Assembly (NCBI GenBank): GCA_902825965.1
Contig: CADEDA010000003.1
Location: 10,632 to 74,631, forward strand
Source of the DNA: an uncultured Gemmatimonadota bacterium
Lineage (GTDB): Bacteria > Gemmatimonadota > Gemmatimonadetes > Gemmatimonadales > Gemmatimonadaceae
DNA length: 64,000 nt
Reading direction: 5' to 3'
Below the pieces are notes generated by a model. The model saw only the letters and a list, made by a program, of their open reading frames with translations, was not told where the DNA came from and searched no databases. The position numbers and the translations under genes are program-made. Shown piece after piece: positions 7,902-17,802 of the stretch (position 1 is its first letter; every line of letters starts with the position of its first letter).

Positions 7902-9065
7902 ATGGAGAAGATCATCAAGGCGGCGGTGGACCGTGGCGCGTCCGACCTGCACATCAAGGCGGGGGACGTCTTCCGCGCGCGCATCGACGGCAAGCTGGTG
8001 CCGCTGACCAAGCAGGCGCTGACGCCCGACCAGACGCGCTCGATCGCGCTGCGCCTGATCGCCAACGAGGATGACCGCGCCCGCATCGACAAGCTGCAGG
8101 ACTACGACTGCTCCTGGGGGGCGCCGGGCATCGGCCGCTTCCGCGTGAACATCCTGCGGCAGCGCTCGAGCTTCATGATCGTCATGCGCGTGATCCCCTT
8201 CGAGGTGCCGAGCTTCGACAAGCTGGCGGTCCCGCCGGTGCTGAAGAGCATCTCGGCCGCCGAACGCGGCATGATCCTCGTGACGGGGGTGACGGGCTCG
8301 GGCAAGAGCACCACGATGGCGGCGATGCTGAACCACATCAACCAGCATCTCAACAAGCACATCGTCACACTCGAGAACCCGATCGAGTTCCTGCATCGCG
8401 ACCTGCAGAGCTCCATCACGCAGCGCGAGATCGGCGTCGATACCGAGAGCTTCCGCATGGGGCTGCGCGCGGCGCTGCGGCAGGACCCGGACGTGGTGCT
8501 CATCGGCGAGATGCGCGACACCGAGACCATCGACACGGCCATGAAGGCGGCCGAGACGGGGCACCTGCTGATCTCGACCGTGCACACCCCCGACGCGCAG
8601 AGCACCGTGCTGCGCATCATCGCGATGTTCCCGCCCGAGGAGCAGGACGTGGTGCGTGTGCGGCTCGCGGAGTCGCTGCATGCGGTGATCTCGCAGCGGC
8701 TGCTCCCGCGGGCGGACGGCAAGGGGCGCGTGGCGGCCCTCGAGATCATGATCGTCACGCCGACGATCCGGGAGTTGATGCTCGACCGCGACCGCGTGGC
8801 CGAGATCCGCGAGTTCATCGCCGAGGGGCGCGAGCAGTACGGCATGCAGACCTTCGACCAGCACCTCGAGGAGCTCGTCTCCAACGGCACCGTCGAGTAC
8901 GCGGTCGCGCTCGCGGCCAGCACGCGACCGTCGGACTTCCAGCTCAAGATGCAGATGTTCAAGCGGCCGTCGGCCGCCGGCGGCTCCGCGCCCGCGGAAG
9001 CGCCGTCCGCCCCGGAGCCGCTCACCGGCGGGTTCGGTGCCGGCATGGAGTTCCTCAACGGATGA
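7902..9065 (+). CDS. pilT: Type IV pilus retraction ATPase PilT
   Basis: This hexameric ATPase depolymerises type IV pili, powering twitching motility and DNA uptake. The N-terminal ASDLHIKAG motif and the core Walker A GVTGSGKST (residues about 129-137) are present. So are the Asp box, Walker B VVLIGEMRDTETI and the His box GHLLISTVHT. The 387-residue length is slightly above usual because of an Ala/Pro-rich C-terminal tail. No pilus assembly genes are adjacent, so the rest of the system must lie elsewhere. Its stop overlaps the next start (ATGA). The C-terminal DFQLKM segment suits PilT or PilU; I cannot separate them firmly. Confidence 0.93.
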   Translation: MEKIIKAAVDRGASDLHIKAGDVFRARIDGKLVPLTKQALTPDQTRSIALRLIANEDDRARIDKLQDYDCSWGAPGIGRFRVNILRQRSSFMIVMRVIPFEVPSFDKLAVPPVLKSISAAERGMILVTGVTGSGKSTTMAAMLNHINQHLNKHIVTLENPIEFLHRDLQSSITQREIGVDTESFRMGLRAALRQDPDVVLIGEMRDTETIDTAMKAAETGHLLISTVHTPDAQSTVLRIIAMFPPEEQDVVRVRLAESLHAVISQRLLPRADGKGRVAALEIMIVTPTIRELMLDRDRVAEIREFIAEGREQYGMQTFDQHLEELVSNGTVEYAVALAASTRPSDFQLKMQMFKRPSAAGGSAPAEAPSAPEPLTGGFGAGMEFLNG

Positions 9066-9940
9066 GCAAGACCCTCGCGGGGATCTTCGCCCCGGTCACG
9101 ACGCCCTTCCTCGCCGGCTCGGAGGACCTGGATCTCACGGGCTTCCGCGCGAATCTCGCGGCCCACCTCGCCGACGGCCTGCACGGCATCGTGGTGGGCG
9201 GGTCCACCGGGGAGGCAGCGCTGCTCGATGAGGACGAGCGCGCAGCGCTCGCCGCCGCCGCCCGGGACGTGATCCCGCGCGACCGCTGGATGATCATGGG
9301 CACCGGCGCGGAGTCCACGCGACTCTGCCTCGCGCGCTCGCGTGCGGCGCAGCGCGCCGGCGCGGACGCCGTGCTGGTGGTGGCCCCGCACTACTACGCC
9401 AACGCGATGGCGCGCGAGAACCTCGCGACGCACTACCGGCGCGTCGCGGATGCCTCACCGCTGCCGGTGATCCTGTACAACATCCCCAAGTACATGCACT
9501 TCGCGCTGGCCGCCGACCTCGTGGCCGAGCTCGCGGCGCATCCCAACGTGATCGGCATCAAGGACAGCTCCGGCGACCTGGCGATGCTCAAGGGGTTCCT
9601 CGCGGCGCAGTCGGCGGGTTTTGCGGTGATCACCGGCAGCGGAGCGGGCCTGCAGGCCGGGCTGGCTGCGGGCGCGCGTGGCGGCATCCTCGCGGTGTCG
9701 CTGTTCGCCGCAGCCAAGGCGCTCGAGGTCTACGCGGCGCACGCGGCTGGCGACGTGGCGCGCGCCGGCGCGGCGCAGGCGGTCCTGACGCCCATGGCGA
9801 ACGTGATCGTCGCCAAGCTCGGGGTCCCGGGGGTGAAGGCCGCCCTGGACCGCGTGGGGCGTGCGGGTGGCATCCCGCGGTCGCCGCTGCTGCCCCTCGA
9901 CGCGGCCGGAGTGGCCGAGGTCGCCGCGCTCGTCGGCTAG
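9062..9940 (+). CDS. DapA-family aldolase/lyase
   Basis: A class I aldolase of the dihydrodipicolinate synthase / N-acetylneuraminate lyase superfamily, using a lysine Schiff base. Visible motifs are GIVVGGSTGEAALL (substrate carboxylate binding), VLYNIPKYM (catalytic Tyr) and VIGIKDSSGD (Schiff-base Lys). The 292-residue length is standard. The substrate is uncertain: it could be 4-hydroxytetrahydrodipicolinate synthase for lysine and diaminopimelate, or 4-hydroxy-2-oxoglutarate aldolase. The Lys-Tyr region reads more like the latter branch, and no other dap genes are nearby. It overlaps pilT by four bases. Confidence 0.85.
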   Translation: MSKTLAGIFAPVTTPFLAGSEDLDLTGFRANLAAHLADGLHGIVVGGSTGEAALLDEDERAALAAAARDVIPRDRWMIMGTGAESTRLCLARSRAAQRAGADAVLVVAPHYYANAMARENLATHYRRVADASPLPVILYNIPKYMHFALAADLVAELAAHPNVIGIKDSSGDLAMLKGFLAAQSAGFAVITGSGAGLQAGLAAGARGGILAVSLFAAAKALEVYAAHAAGDVARAGAAQAVLTPMANVIVAKLGVPGVKAALDRVGRAGGIPRSPLLPLDAAGVAEVAALVG

Positions 9941-9941
9941 C

Positions 9942-11282
9942 TCAACCCGGCGGCCGCAACTCCACGCGCGATCCCACCCGGGACACCAGCCACCCCGCCG
10001 GCAGCGTCAGCCGCCAGCCGTCGCCTTCCACCACCCGGGGCTCGCCGAGCGGTCCCACCGCGAACTCCGCCGCGCCCAGGGGCACCTGGATGTACGTCCA
10101 GGTGGGACTCACCAGCGCGCCCTGCGCCGCGACGAGTTCGGCGCCGTCCTTGCCGGCCCAGCGGAAGTTGCGCATCACCGTGCCGTCGGTGGCGAGTGGG
10201 GTCTGGCCGTTGGGATCGAACGAGACCTGCAGGGCGCCCGGGATGAGCCGCAGCACCGGACCCTTCACGAACCGCGCCTGCAGCGAGTCGAGCACCCGTG
10301 TCCGCGCGACGATGCGGGCGCGCTCCGCGCGGCGGATCTGTTCGCCGCCGTAGAGCCGCGCACGGGCGTCGAGGTCGGCCGTGAACGGCGTGGAGCCCAG
10401 CACCGTCGCGAGGATGGTCGGCAGCCGCGCGCCCTGCCGCTGCGCGTCGCGCCAGGCACTGCCGGCGAGCAGGTCGAGCAGGTAGCCGTATGCGGGACCC
10501 GTCCAGTAGCCGACGCCGCGCACCCAGCTGATGGCTCGGGTGTCGCTGCGACGCAGGCCCGCGGCAAGGGAATCGGCACTGCTGCCGCTCAGGCGCCACC
10601 CGGTGTACTCGGGGATGCCCTCGGCCAGGTCGAGGGCGTCGAGTCGCGCCCGCTCCGCCGGGAGCGCGAGGGAGTCGCGCCGGGCACGGAAGAGCAGCGC
10701 GTCACGGGCGGCCGTGCGACGGACATCGCCGCTCGCGGTGATCGCCGTCGCGAGCGCGCGCAGTTCGAGGAACAGCCAGCTGCGTCCGGCCTCGCCGTCG
10801 AGGAAGTCCCCACCATCGCCGGCCTCCGTGTTCTTGGGGGCCGGCAGCAGCTCCGGCTGGAACGTGTGCATGGCCTCGTGGATCAGCAGCCGGACGCGCG
10901 CGTCCTCGTCGTCGGCCAAGGGGAGGACCACCATGGCCCAACGGCGTCCCTCCACCTCCACCGACGTGTTGGCGATGGTCGTACCGGCGGAGAGGAAGAT
11001 CGGCGCGAGGGAATCGCGGCCGGCACGGAGCACCGTTGCGTAGTGCCGGCGGCCGTCCGTGAAGATCCACTGGACGTCACGGCCGTCGATCTGCCACAGC
11101 GCGCCCAGGTCGCCCAGCCCCTCGCGCGCGCGGGCCACGCTGCGCAGCAGGCCGGTGGTGTCGGGGGCGGCGGGCTCCTGTGCCGCCAGGGTGGGCAAGG
11201 CGGTCGACAGGCTCAGCATCGCGATGCCGAGGAGGCTGCCGATGCGACTTGCGGGAGTGCGGTACGTGCGGGTCATGCGCAT
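9942..11282 (-). CDS. Secreted HExxH protein, putative zinc metallopeptidase
   Basis: I do not recognise the family. The 446-residue protein begins with a signal peptide (hydrophobic core about residues 14-33, ending LAAQE). It contains LLIHEAMHTFQ, an HExxH zinc-binding motif at residues 135-139. About 85 residues later comes AEGIPEYTG, whose Glu222 or Glu226 could be the third zinc ligand of a gluzincin. The C-terminal half has no clear motif and reads as beta-rich. It is divergent from purA, and its stop lies one base past the end of the convergent aldolase gene. Peptidase activity is inferred from the motif alone. Confidence 0.6.
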   Translation of the reverse strand: MRMTRTYRTPASRIGSLLGIAMLSLSTALPTLAAQEPAAPDTTGLLRSVARAREGLGDLGALWQIDGRDVQWIFTDGRRHYATVLRAGRDSLAPIFLSAGTTIANTSVEVEGRRWAMVVLPLADDEDARVRLLIHEAMHTFQPELLPAPKNTEAGDGGDFLDGEAGRSWLFLELRALATAITASGDVRRTAARDALLFRARRDSLALPAERARLDALDLAEGIPEYTGWRLSGSSADSLAAGLRRSDTRAISWVRGVGYWTGPAYGYLLDLLAGSAWRDAQRQGARLPTILATVLGSTPFTADLDARARLYGGEQIRRAERARIVARTRVLDSLQARFVKGPVLRLIPGALQVSFDPNGQTPLATDGTVMRNFRWAGKDGAELVAAQGALVSPTWTYIQVPLGAAEFAVGPLGEPRVVEGDGWRLTLPAGWLVSRVGSRVELRPPG

Positions 11283-11348
11283 TGAGTCACCACACAGGAA
11301 GGTCCGGTTTCCGAGCCGGGTCGAGGCGTGCGTCTGCGGGACGTCGCG

Positions 11349-11377
11349 TTGCCCCGGTCTGTGGCTCTACGTAGATT
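11349..11377 (+). promoter_or_regulatory. Promoter upstream of purA
   Basis: TTGCCC at 11349-11354 and TAGATT at 11372-11377 are separated by 17 bases. The predicted start of transcription, about 11383-11385, is the first base of an intrinsic terminator hairpin, leaving about 65 bases of leader before purA. Confidence 0.62.
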
Positions 11378-11382
11378 ATCCC

Positions 11383-11410
11383 AACGCCCCGACCGCCGGG
11401 GCGTTTTTTT
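11383..11410 (+). terminator. Intrinsic terminator in the purA leader (possible attenuator)
   Basis: AACGCCCCG (11383-11391) pairs perfectly with CGGGGCGTT (11397-11405) around a five-base loop, and a run of seven T ends at 11410. It lies between the promoter and purA, where no upstream plus-strand gene ends, so it is placed to limit purA transcription. An upstream GCCCCGG (11351-11357) could pair with the same 3' arm in a longer transcript and act as an antiterminator. Confidence 0.72.
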
Positions 11411-11448
11411 GTGTCCCGCCACCGACCGACCCGAAGGAGTCCGCCCCG

Positions 11449-12729
11449 ATGTTCGACACCAAGACCCGCACCATCGTCATCGTGGGCGCGCAGTGGGGCG
11501 ACGAGGGCAAGGGCAAGCTCGTCGACGTGCTGGCGGAGCGGGCGGACTGGGTGGTGCGCTACCAGGGCGGTGCGAACGCCGGCCACACGGTGCACGTCGG
11601 CGACGAGTCCACCGTGCTGCATCAGGTGCCGAGCGGCATCCTGCACAAGGGCGTACGCTGCGCGATCGGCAACGGCGTGGTGCTGGACCCCGAGAGTGTG
11701 TTCGAGGAAGTCGACGCCCTCGTCGCCAACGGCGTGGATGTGGAGGGGCGGCTCTACCTTTCCGACCGCGCGCACCTGGTGATGCCGTACCACAAGCTCG
11801 TGGACAAGGAGAGCGCGGCGAGCAAGGCCATCGGTACCACGGGGCGGGGCATCGGTCCGGCCTACGAGGACAAGGTGGCCCGTCGCGGCATCCGCGTGCT
11901 CGACCTGCGGCATCCCGCACGGCTCAAGGCCCTGGTGGAGCGGGGTACGGACCACGCGAACCACATCCTGGCCGGGTTCGGCTCCACCAAGCGGGCGGAC
12001 GCCGCGTTCACGCTCGGGCAGCTCGAGCGCATCGCGCCGCGCCTGCTCGCGATCGCGGAGGACGTGGGCCTGGCGGTGTCGCGCGCGCAGAAGCAGGGCG
12101 CGGCGATCCTGCTCGAAGGGGCCCAGGGATCGCTGCTCGACATCGACCACGGGACCTACCCGTTCGTGACCTCGTCCAGCACCACGGCCGGTGGGGCCGC
12201 GATCGGCGTGGGGATCGGGCCGCGCACGATCGACGCGGCCCTCGGCGTGGTGAAGGCGTACACCACACGGGTGGGCGCCGGACCGCTGCCCACCGAGTTC
12301 GACACGCAGATGAGCGAGCACGTGCGTGCCCTCGGCAACGAGTTCGGCGCGACCACCGGGCGCCCGCGGCGCTGTGGCTGGTTCGACGCCGTGGTGGTGC
12401 GCTACGCCGTGCGCGTGAACGGCCTCACGGGGCTCGCGGTCACCAAGCTCGACGTGCTCGACACGCTCGAGCGCATCGGGCTGTGCACGGGGTACCGGAT
12501 CGGCGGCGACGTCGTGACGGAGTTCCCCGGCGACCTCGCGGACCTCGAGGGGATTGAGCCGGTGTACGAGTGGTTCGACGGCTGGAAGTCCTCGACGGCC
12601 GAGGCACGGACGCTCGCGGCGCTTCCGACCCCGGCGCGGAGGTACCTCGACCGGATGCAGGAGCTGGTCGAGTGCCCGGCGCAGTACGTGTCGGTGGGGA
12701 CGCGACGGGATCAGATCATCGGACTCTAG
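11449..12729 (+). CDS. purA: Adenylosuccinate synthetase
   Basis: This enzyme joins IMP and aspartate using GTP, the first committed step to AMP. The 426-residue length is normal. The N-terminal VGAQWGDEGKGKLVD is the GTP-binding signature, followed by QGGANAGHT. Later come GTTGRGIGPAYEDKVARRGIR in two adjoining parts and the TTTGRPRRCGWFD substrate loop. The ATG at 11449 sits behind GAAGGAGT. The leader between promoter and start holds an intrinsic terminator, so expression may be attenuated. The reductase gene follows after 15 bases. Confidence 0.97.
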   Translation: MFDTKTRTIVIVGAQWGDEGKGKLVDVLAERADWVVRYQGGANAGHTVHVGDESTVLHQVPSGILHKGVRCAIGNGVVLDPESVFEEVDALVANGVDVEGRLYLSDRAHLVMPYHKLVDKESAASKAIGTTGRGIGPAYEDKVARRGIRVLDLRHPARLKALVERGTDHANHILAGFGSTKRADAAFTLGQLERIAPRLLAIAEDVGLAVSRAQKQGAAILLEGAQGSLLDIDHGTYPFVTSSSTTAGGAAIGVGIGPRTIDAALGVVKAYTTRVGAGPLPTEFDTQMSEHVRALGNEFGATTGRPRRCGWFDAVVVRYAVRVNGLTGLAVTKLDVLDTLERIGLCTGYRIGGDVVTEFPGDLADLEGIEPVYEWFDGWKSSTAEARTLAALPTPARRYLDRMQELVECPAQYVSVGTRRDQIIGL

Positions 12730-12744
12730 CCGCACGAGGGGCAC

Positions 12745-13797
12745 GTGAGACGGCAGCGGGTCGGACGCGCAGCGGGAGGGCCGGACCTCGTCGCGACGGA
12801 ATCCAAGCGCGGCGGCCCACCCGTGGTGGTGGTCGGCGCGGGGCCCTGCGGACTCGCGGCGGCCGTGGCGCTGCAGAAGGCCGGGGTGAGCGTGCTGTGC
12901 TTCGACCGCGGACCGGTGGCCAGCGCCATCGCGGCGTATCCACTGTACATGCAGTTCTTCTCGACGGCCGAGAAGGTCGCGATCGGCGGCCTGCCGTTCC
13001 CGCTCGCGCAGGAGAAGCCTTCGCGGCGGGATGCACTCGCGTACTACCGCACCGTCGTCACGCACTTCGGCCTGGACGTCCGGCAGTACGAGAACGTCGA
13101 CAAGGTCTGGCGGCGCCGCGATGCCTTCGTGGTGCACTCCCGCCCGCAGGGGGGCGACGTGGTGGAGACCCTGGCGCGTGCGCTGGTGGTGGCGACCGGG
13201 TACTTCGGCTCACCCAACCTGCTGCATGTACCCGGGGAGCAGCTGCCGCACGTCTCGCACCTCTACCGTGAGGGGCACGAGGCCTTCCAGCGCGACGCCG
13301 TGGTGGTGGGCGCCGGCAACTCGGCGGCGGAGGCCGCGCTCGACCTCTGGCGCTGCGGTGCGCGCGTGACGCTGGTGCACTTCGGGCCCACCTTCGACAA
13401 GAACATCAAGCCCTGGGTGCTCCCCGACCTGCTGAACCGCATCAAGGAAGGGCACATCCAGGTGCGCTGGAACACACGCGTGACCGCGATCGAGCCCGGG
13501 CGCGTGCACCTCGAAGGCGACGAGGGGCCGGGTATCCTGCCGGCGCAGCATGTGTACCTGATGACCGGCTTCACGCCGAGCAACGAGTTGCTCGCGGGGT
13601 TGGGGGTGGAGATCGACGCGGAGACGGGGGTGCCCACGCACGACGTCGCGACGATGGAGACGAATGTGCCGGGCGTGTACGTGGCCGGGGTATTGTCGTC
13701 GGGCTTCGATGCCAACAAGGTGTTCATCGAGAACGGGCGCGGGCATGGCGCGCTCATCGCGATGTCGGTGGTGGGGCGGGGTCTCAAGCGCGGCTGA
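12745..13797 (+). CDS. YpdA-family FAD/NAD(P)-binding oxidoreductase
   Basis: A two-dinucleotide-fold flavoprotein resembling YpdA (Bdr), the bacillithiol disulfide reductase. The FAD motif [17 protein letters not shown] starts about residue 27, and the NAD(P)H motif [14 protein letters not shown] about residue 189. The stretch [20 protein letters not shown] and the terminal [12 protein letters not shown] are characteristic of the YpdA group. There is no CxxC dithiol, unlike thioredoxin reductases. The start is GTG behind CGAGGGG. No bacillithiol synthesis genes (bshA, bshB, bshC) are in the window, so that cofactor link is inferred from the family. Confidence 0.82.
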   Translation: MRRQRVGRAAGGPDLVATESKRGGPPVVVVGAGPCGLAAAVALQKAGVSVLCFDRGPVASAIAAYPLYMQFFSTAEKVAIGGLPFPLAQEKPSRRDALAYYRTVVTHFGLDVRQYENVDKVWRRRDAFVVHSRPQGGDVVETLARALVVATGYFGSPNLLHVPGEQLPHVSHLYREGHEAFQRDAVVVGAGNSAAEAALDLWRCGARVTLVHFGPTFDKNIKPWVLPDLLNRIKEGHIQVRWNTRVTAIEPGRVHLEGDEGPGILPAQHVYLMTGFTPSNELLAGLGVEIDAETGVPTHDVATMETNVPGVYVAGVLSSGFDANKVFIENGRGHGALIAMSVVGRGLKRG

Positions 13798-13859
13798 GCG
13801 GGACCGAATCCGGCCCGAACCCGTCTCACGCTGTACCAATCATCCATCGCCCCGCGTGT

Positions 13860-13865
13860 TATTTT
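13860..13865 (+). promoter_or_regulatory. Candidate -10 element for glyS
   Basis: TATTTT within an AT-rich TTATTTTT, unusual in this GC-rich DNA, lies 30 bases before the glyS ATG. No clear -35 is visible. Confidence 0.35.
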
Positions 13866-13895
13866 TCCGCAGCCCTGAACCCCCTCACGCCGGTC

Positions 13896-15268
13896 ATGCG
13901 TCCAGACGTCCTTGAATCGCTCGTCAGCCTCGCCAAGCGTCGCGGCTTCATCTTCCAGTCGTCGGAGATCTATGGCGGCACCGGGTCCGTGTGGGACTAC
14001 GGCCCGCTGGGCGTCGAGCTCAAGAACAACGTCAAGGCGCGCTGGTGGAACGCGATGGTGCGCGAGCGGGAGGACGTCGAGGGCCTCGATGCCGCGATCC
14101 TGATGCATCCGCGGGTGTGGGAGGCGTCGGGACACGTGTCCGGCTTCTCCGACCCGCTGGTGGACTGCAAGGCCTGCAAGGCCCGCTTCCGCGCCGACAA
14201 GCTCGCCGACGCCCAGTGCGCGCGGAAGCCGAGCAAGAAGCCCGGGGAGCACAGCGACTGCCAGCTGACGGAGCCGCGGCAGTTCAACCTGATGTTCAAG
14301 ACGTTCATGGGCCCGGTGGAGGACTCGGCCGCCGTGGTGTACCTGCGCCCCGAGACCGCGCAGGGCATCTTCGTGAACTTCCTCAATGTGCAGCAGGCGA
14401 CGCGGCAGAAGGTGCCGTTCGGCATCGCGCAGATCGGCAAGGCGTTCCGCAACGAGATCACGCCCGGGAACTTCACGTTCCGCACGCGCGAGTTCGAGCA
14501 GATGGAGATGCAGTACTTCGTCGAGCCCGGCACCGACATGGAGCACTTCGAGCGCTGGAAGCAGGCGAGACTCGACTGGCACCTCGCCCTGGGCCTCGAC
14601 CGCGACCGCCTCGAGTTCCACCAGCACACGGAGAAGGAACTCGCGCACTACGCCCGCGCGGCGTTCGACATCAACTTCGACTTCGGCGGCACGCTGGGCT
14701 TCCAGGAGATCGAGGGCGTGCACAACCGCTCCGACTTCGACCTGTCGCAGCACCAGCAGTTCTCGTCCAAGAAGCTCGAATACGTGGACCAGGCCGCGAA
14801 CAAGCGCTACCTGCCCTACGTGATCGAGACCTCCGTGGGCGCGGACCGCGTGACGCTCGCGATCCTCGTGAACGCGTTGCGCGAGGAGGCGGTGCCGGGC
14901 GAGCAGGAGGGGCGCACGGTGCTCGGGTTCCATCCCGTGCTCGCGCCGATCAAGGCGGGCATCTTCCCGCTCACCAAGAAGGATGGGCAGCCGGAGATGG
15001 CGGAGCGGCTCGCGGCGACGCTGCGCCGGCGGTTCAACGTGTTCTACGACGAGGCGGGCGCGATCGGCCGCCGCTACCGGCGACAGGACGAGGCGGGGAC
15101 ACCGTTCGGCATCACCATCGACGGTGACTCCACCGCCAATGACGACGTGACCATCCGCTTCCGCGACGACATGGGACAGATCCGTGTGTCGACGGACCGC
15201 GTGGTGGACGTACTGACGCGCTACCTCGAGGCGGACCACCCGCGCGCCGAGGCGCGCCTGGTCGGCTG

Positions 15269-15269
<1 letters not shown>
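13896..15269 (+). CDS. glyS: Glycyl-tRNA synthetase (single-chain class II)
   Basis: This enzyme charges tRNA-Gly. It is the homodimeric type found in eukaryotes, archaea and many bacteria, not the two-subunit GlyQ/GlyS form. Early motifs are [20 protein letters not shown] in two parts and the [11 protein letters not shown] segment. Class II motif 2 is visible in [18 protein letters not shown] followed by [14 protein letters not shown], and motif 3 in the C-terminal anticodon-domain boundary around [10 protein letters not shown]. The 457 residues are normal. The stop overlaps the start of the peptidase gene (TGATG). Confidence 0.95.
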
Positions 15270-16867
<1,598 letters not shown>

Positions 16868-16871
16868 TCCC

Positions 16872-17723
16872 ATGACGACCGTCTACTTGAACGGCCAGTT
16901 CGTCCCCAAGGCGCAGGCGATGATCCCGGTGGAGGATCGCGGGTTCATCTTCGGAGACGGCATCTACGAGGTGGTGCGCATCATCAAGGGTCGCGTGTTC
17001 GCGTGGGACGGGCACGCGGCGCGGCTCGCCAACGGACTGGCCGGCCTGCGGATCAGCGACGTCGGCGCCGAGTCGGCGACGCTGCGGGCCGTGTGCGAGC
17101 GCCTCGTGCGCGACAACGGGATGACCGCCGGTGAGGCGACCGTCTACCTGCAGGTCTCGCGTGGCGCGGCAACCCGCACGCACCACTTCCCGCCGGCCGG
17201 GACACCGACGACGGTCTACGCCGCGGCGTCGGTGTTCACGCCCAACTTCGCGATGCGCGACCAAGGCGCGAAGGGCATCACGATGCCCGACATCCGCTGG
17301 GCGCGCTGCGACCTGAAGACCGTGAACCTGCTCGGGCCGGTGCTCGCACGGCAGGCGGCGCAGGAGGCGGGCGCCTACGAGGCGCTGCTGCACCGCGACG
17401 GGATGGTCACCGAGGGTGCGGCGACCAACGCGTTCATGGTGGTGGACGGAGTGCTGCGCACCTATCCGCTGTCGCACTACATCTTGCCGGGCATCACGCG
17501 GGCGCTCCTGGTCGAGATCATCCGCGCGGAGGGCATCCGCTTCGAGGAGCGTCCAGTGTCGCTGACGGAGTTGGGCCGGGCCGAGGAGATCTTCGTGTGC
17601 GGTACGACCACGGACGTGCAGCCCATCGTGGAGCTCGACGGGCGGCGGGTGGGGAGCGGCGCACCGGGTCCGATCACGGTGCGGCTCAAGGCCGCGTTCG
17701 CCAAGCAGCTGTACGCGGAGTAG
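16872..17723 (+). CDS. Class IV aminotransferase, D-amino-acid transaminase type
   Basis: A PLP enzyme of fold type IV. The 283-residue protein begins with MTTVYLNGQFVPKAQAMIPV and the conserved EDRGFIFGDGIYEV. The PLP lysine is in RCDLKTVNLLGPVLARQAA, close to the RYCDIKSLNLL of D-alanine transaminases. GMVTEGAATNAFMV and ILPGITR are the phosphate-binding and substrate loops. D-Ala/D-Glu transamination for peptidoglycan is the best guess; a branched-chain enzyme is less likely from the lysine region. It starts four bases after the peptidase stop. Confidence 0.88.
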   Translation: MTTVYLNGQFVPKAQAMIPVEDRGFIFGDGIYEVVRIIKGRVFAWDGHAARLANGLAGLRISDVGAESATLRAVCERLVRDNGMTAGEATVYLQVSRGAATRTHHFPPAGTPTTVYAAASVFTPNFAMRDQGAKGITMPDIRWARCDLKTVNLLGPVLARQAAQEAGAYEALLHRDGMVTEGAATNAFMVVDGVLRTYPLSHYILPGITRALLVEIIRAEGIRFEERPVSLTELGRAEEIFVCGTTTDVQPIVELDGRRVGSGAPGPITVRLKAAFAKQLYAE

Positions 17724-17802
17724 CCGCGTCGTGCGGGTCGGCCGCCGGACAGTGCGGCGCGTCGTCCGCCATCACTCCCATCCGGTCCCGGGTCCACGCC
17801 CC

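Noticed and set aside
11283-11448. tRNA or small structured RNA between the HExxH gene and purA
   Set aside because: No cloverleaf or T-loop can be folded; the only strong structure is the terminator hairpin at 11383-11410.
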